A stretch of DNA of 64,000 bases from Paragordius varius. Its lineage: Eukaryota; Nematomorpha. The stretch covers positions 7,068,001 to 7,132,000 of the forward strand of contig OZ176054.1 of the NCBI GenBank assembly GCA_964247055.1, in the 5' to 3' direction. The notes under the pieces are model-generated. The model saw only the letters and a program-made list of their open reading frames with translations. It was not told the origin of the DNA and made no database searches. Position numbers and translations under genes: made by a program. Shown here one piece after another: positions 62,315 through 64,000 of the stretch; within the stretch, counting starts at the first letter, position 1, and each line of letters starts with the position of its first letter.

Positions 62315-62800
62315 AAGTACGCAAAGTTTCCTTAGACACTTCAACTTTTAAACATTACAAGGTCAGTTGTCCTGGACCTTAAATTTTTTAACCATAATTT
62401 TGCATGCATTTTTCTATTTTATTATTTTGCATGATTTTTTTGTTTGATTTTTCCATTCACAAACAATTTTTTTGTTTAAACTAATTCTATCCAATTTTTA
62501 TACTTTTATGCATGTTTTTAACTAAAAATTTCAATTAATAATATTAAAAAACTATATTTAATTAAAAATGATTTTAATATTGAATTAAAAAAATACTATT
62601 CTTGAATCATAAAACTGTTTTGAAAAGGTTAATTTTTATAAGAAAGATGTATGATCTATAGTATGGTTAAAAAAATTATAGGCAAAATAAAAATGTTCAA
62701 GAAACAAAGTTGAATGGCCAATGAAGTTGTAAGGACTTCTTGAAGTGTTTAAGAGCTAACTTGAAGAGTTAAAAATCACTCTATAGTGTAAATAGTATAT
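62315..62800. mobile_element. TTCAAG-family element, copy 4 (opposite orientation)
   Basis: The left end has GCAAAGTTTCCTTAGACACT and CAAGGTCAGTTGTCCTGGAC, the complement of the right arm of the other copies. The right end has CTTCTTGAAGTGTTTAAGAG and GTGTAAATAGTATA. The interior (TTTAACCATAATTTTGCATG) is the reverse complement of words near 47500-47530. Diverged; about 485 bp. A LINE remnant begins within 20 bases of its right end. Confidence 0.6.
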
Positions 62801-62817
62801 TGTTGTTGTGGTTGTGT

Positions 62818-63190
62818 TTAACAGTAAGCTTTGATGGTGCACCATCGTAAGCTATCCAGCTTTTTGTGAAATAGTTCCTTATCAATACAATCTGTTTTTA
62901 GCAGTTTGAGTTGTTGGAAATCCAGATCGATCTTTTTAGTCCAGGTTAAACGTAGGCGACCGGGCTTATTGTTGCCGGATGGAATGATGTCGAATGAGGT
63001 CCTGATCTGATTGTCAGGATTCATACGGTCAAGGTGACCGTAGTACCTCATTCTTTTGAATTGAATGAATTTGTCTATTATCTCTATTTGTATGTGATTG
63101 CGGATATCTTGGGGATTTAGTTGCGTTGGCATCAGGCGTAGTATGCGATTTTCCGCGCTGATAAAACGTTTCTTGAGTTTGTGCCAATGC
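62818..63190 (-). mobile_element. LINE remnant, 3' end of ORF2
   Basis: A continuous minus-strand frame: RFISAENRILRLMPTQL, NPQDIRNHIQIEIIDKFIQF, KRMRYYGHLDRMNPDNQIRT, then SFDIIP, KPGRLRLTWTKKIDLDFQQL and WCTIKAYC. It matches the C-terminal end of the same LINE group as 56500-57560 (RPQDI...LGI...RLRWYGHVER...AFDI...GPGRPKMTWK). The reverse transcriptase is not present. Short, 5'-truncated. Confidence 0.8.
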
Positions 63191-64000
63191 CATGTATTAT
63201 AAAAATTTTATCGCGCTCTATATATTTTTTGCATTCACTTGTTAATTTTACGAATTGAAAATGTTCGGTTTTCGCTACTCGGATAAAAAAAGTCAAAATT
63301 TATAGAAACATTGTTATATAAAATATATTATTTAACAATTTGTTTTGTGCAATTATCATCCAACAAAAAAATAATATAGTAAATATTAACTGTAAAAGTT
63401 GCTAGAGGCTTCTCGATCAATACACCCTAAAGTTAAATTGACTATGAGCCTGAAACATTATTAATTAAATTGTACTGAGTGTCTCATATATATTCTGATA
63501 GGAAAATGTATCAGGATTATCTTGGTGCTTTTGGTTTTGGCCATCGAGTGATTTAAGAAAGATATTTACTCTTTTGTAGTAACTGCTCCATATCAGAAAA
63601 TCGCAAAATTTACGCATATTTAATAAAAAAAAATTTTGTGAAAGTAAATGCTATATTCCAAAAAATCTCACTAAAATATATCAAAAACCACATATAAAAA
63701 ACAAATCAATATTCATATATAATTTTTACTTCTAGATGTGGGCTCCGAAAGTTCCATTTTTTTTCGTTAAAATAGGCTAGTTCTCTAAAAATAAACGCGA
63801 AAATGCAGGGACGGCATGATCTATGCTAAATTTTGACATAAAATTTTTTATGGTATTTCGAAACATGGCGGTAACAGTATAAAACGCTTTATGATATTAT
63901 AAAAACACTTTTTCCATATAATTTGATGATGCTGAACATTTCTCTCACTTCAGAATTTGAATTTAAAAGTTCGTTTGCTTTTAGATATATGTGAATGTTG
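63191..64000. other. Right-edge intergenic
   Basis: AT-rich sequence without a recognisable gene, RNA or repeat. Confidence 0.5.

Noticed and set aside
1-64000. CRISPR arrays, tRNA or rRNA genes, operons, riboswitches
   Set aside because: Scanned for by eye. No regularly spaced identical repeats, cloverleaf-like conserved boxes or rRNA core sequence were seen, and all genes are spliced eukaryotic genes. A covariance-model search would be needed to exclude small RNAs fully.

Overview
This is a strongly AT-rich metazoan window carrying intron-rich, single-copy nuclear genes. The lysine-degradation enzyme at the left edge reads closest, from memory, to insect proteins. Together with an ordinary animal gene set (an EGF/ZP matrix protein, PPIL1, USP5) and abundant mariner, LINE and MITE debris, this suggests an arthropod, probably an insect. 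No bacterial, organellar or CRISPR features were seen.

Layout: (1) 1-6428, minus strand: N-terminal half of AASS (lysine-ketoglutarate reductase/saccharopine dehydrogenase), running off the left edge. (2) 6429-15847: intergenic DNA with a dispersed repeat, a foldback element copy and a mariner remnant. (3) 15848-38602, plus strand: a 35-exon gene for a membrane-anchored matrix protein of about 3,459 residues (signal peptide, LDLa, about two dozen EGF modules, low-complexity linker, ZP module, furin site, transmembrane segment). (4) 34737-48721: a direct tandem duplication of two units of about 7 kb. Unit 1 holds the gene's last exons. Unit 2 repeats exons 29-35 with open frames and intact splice sites. 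(5) 48722-51893: intergenic. (6) 51894-52563: a PPIL1-type cyclophilin whose reading frame needs two introns of only 23 and 22 nt. (7) 53335-53844, minus: an unrecognised basic protein, head-to-head (49 bp) with (8) 53894-61143: USP5-type deubiquitinase, 1,011 residues, six exons, with a LINE remnant in intron 2. (9) 61144-64000: intergenic repeats and another LINE remnant.

The exon models for the ZP gene, PPIL1 and USP5 were built by hand from GT/AG sites and matched phases. Each sums to a multiple of three with no internal stop. The genes have unrelated jobs (mitochondrial lysine catabolism, apical extracellular matrix, prolyl isomerisation, ubiquitin-chain disassembly), so this is an ordinary eukaryotic neighbourhood rather than a functional cluster. 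The most unusual signals are the 22-23 nt introns in PPIL1, the intact duplicated C-terminal cassette of the ZP gene, EGF modules with very long insertions, and a family of elements with TTCAAG/CTTGAA inverted ends.
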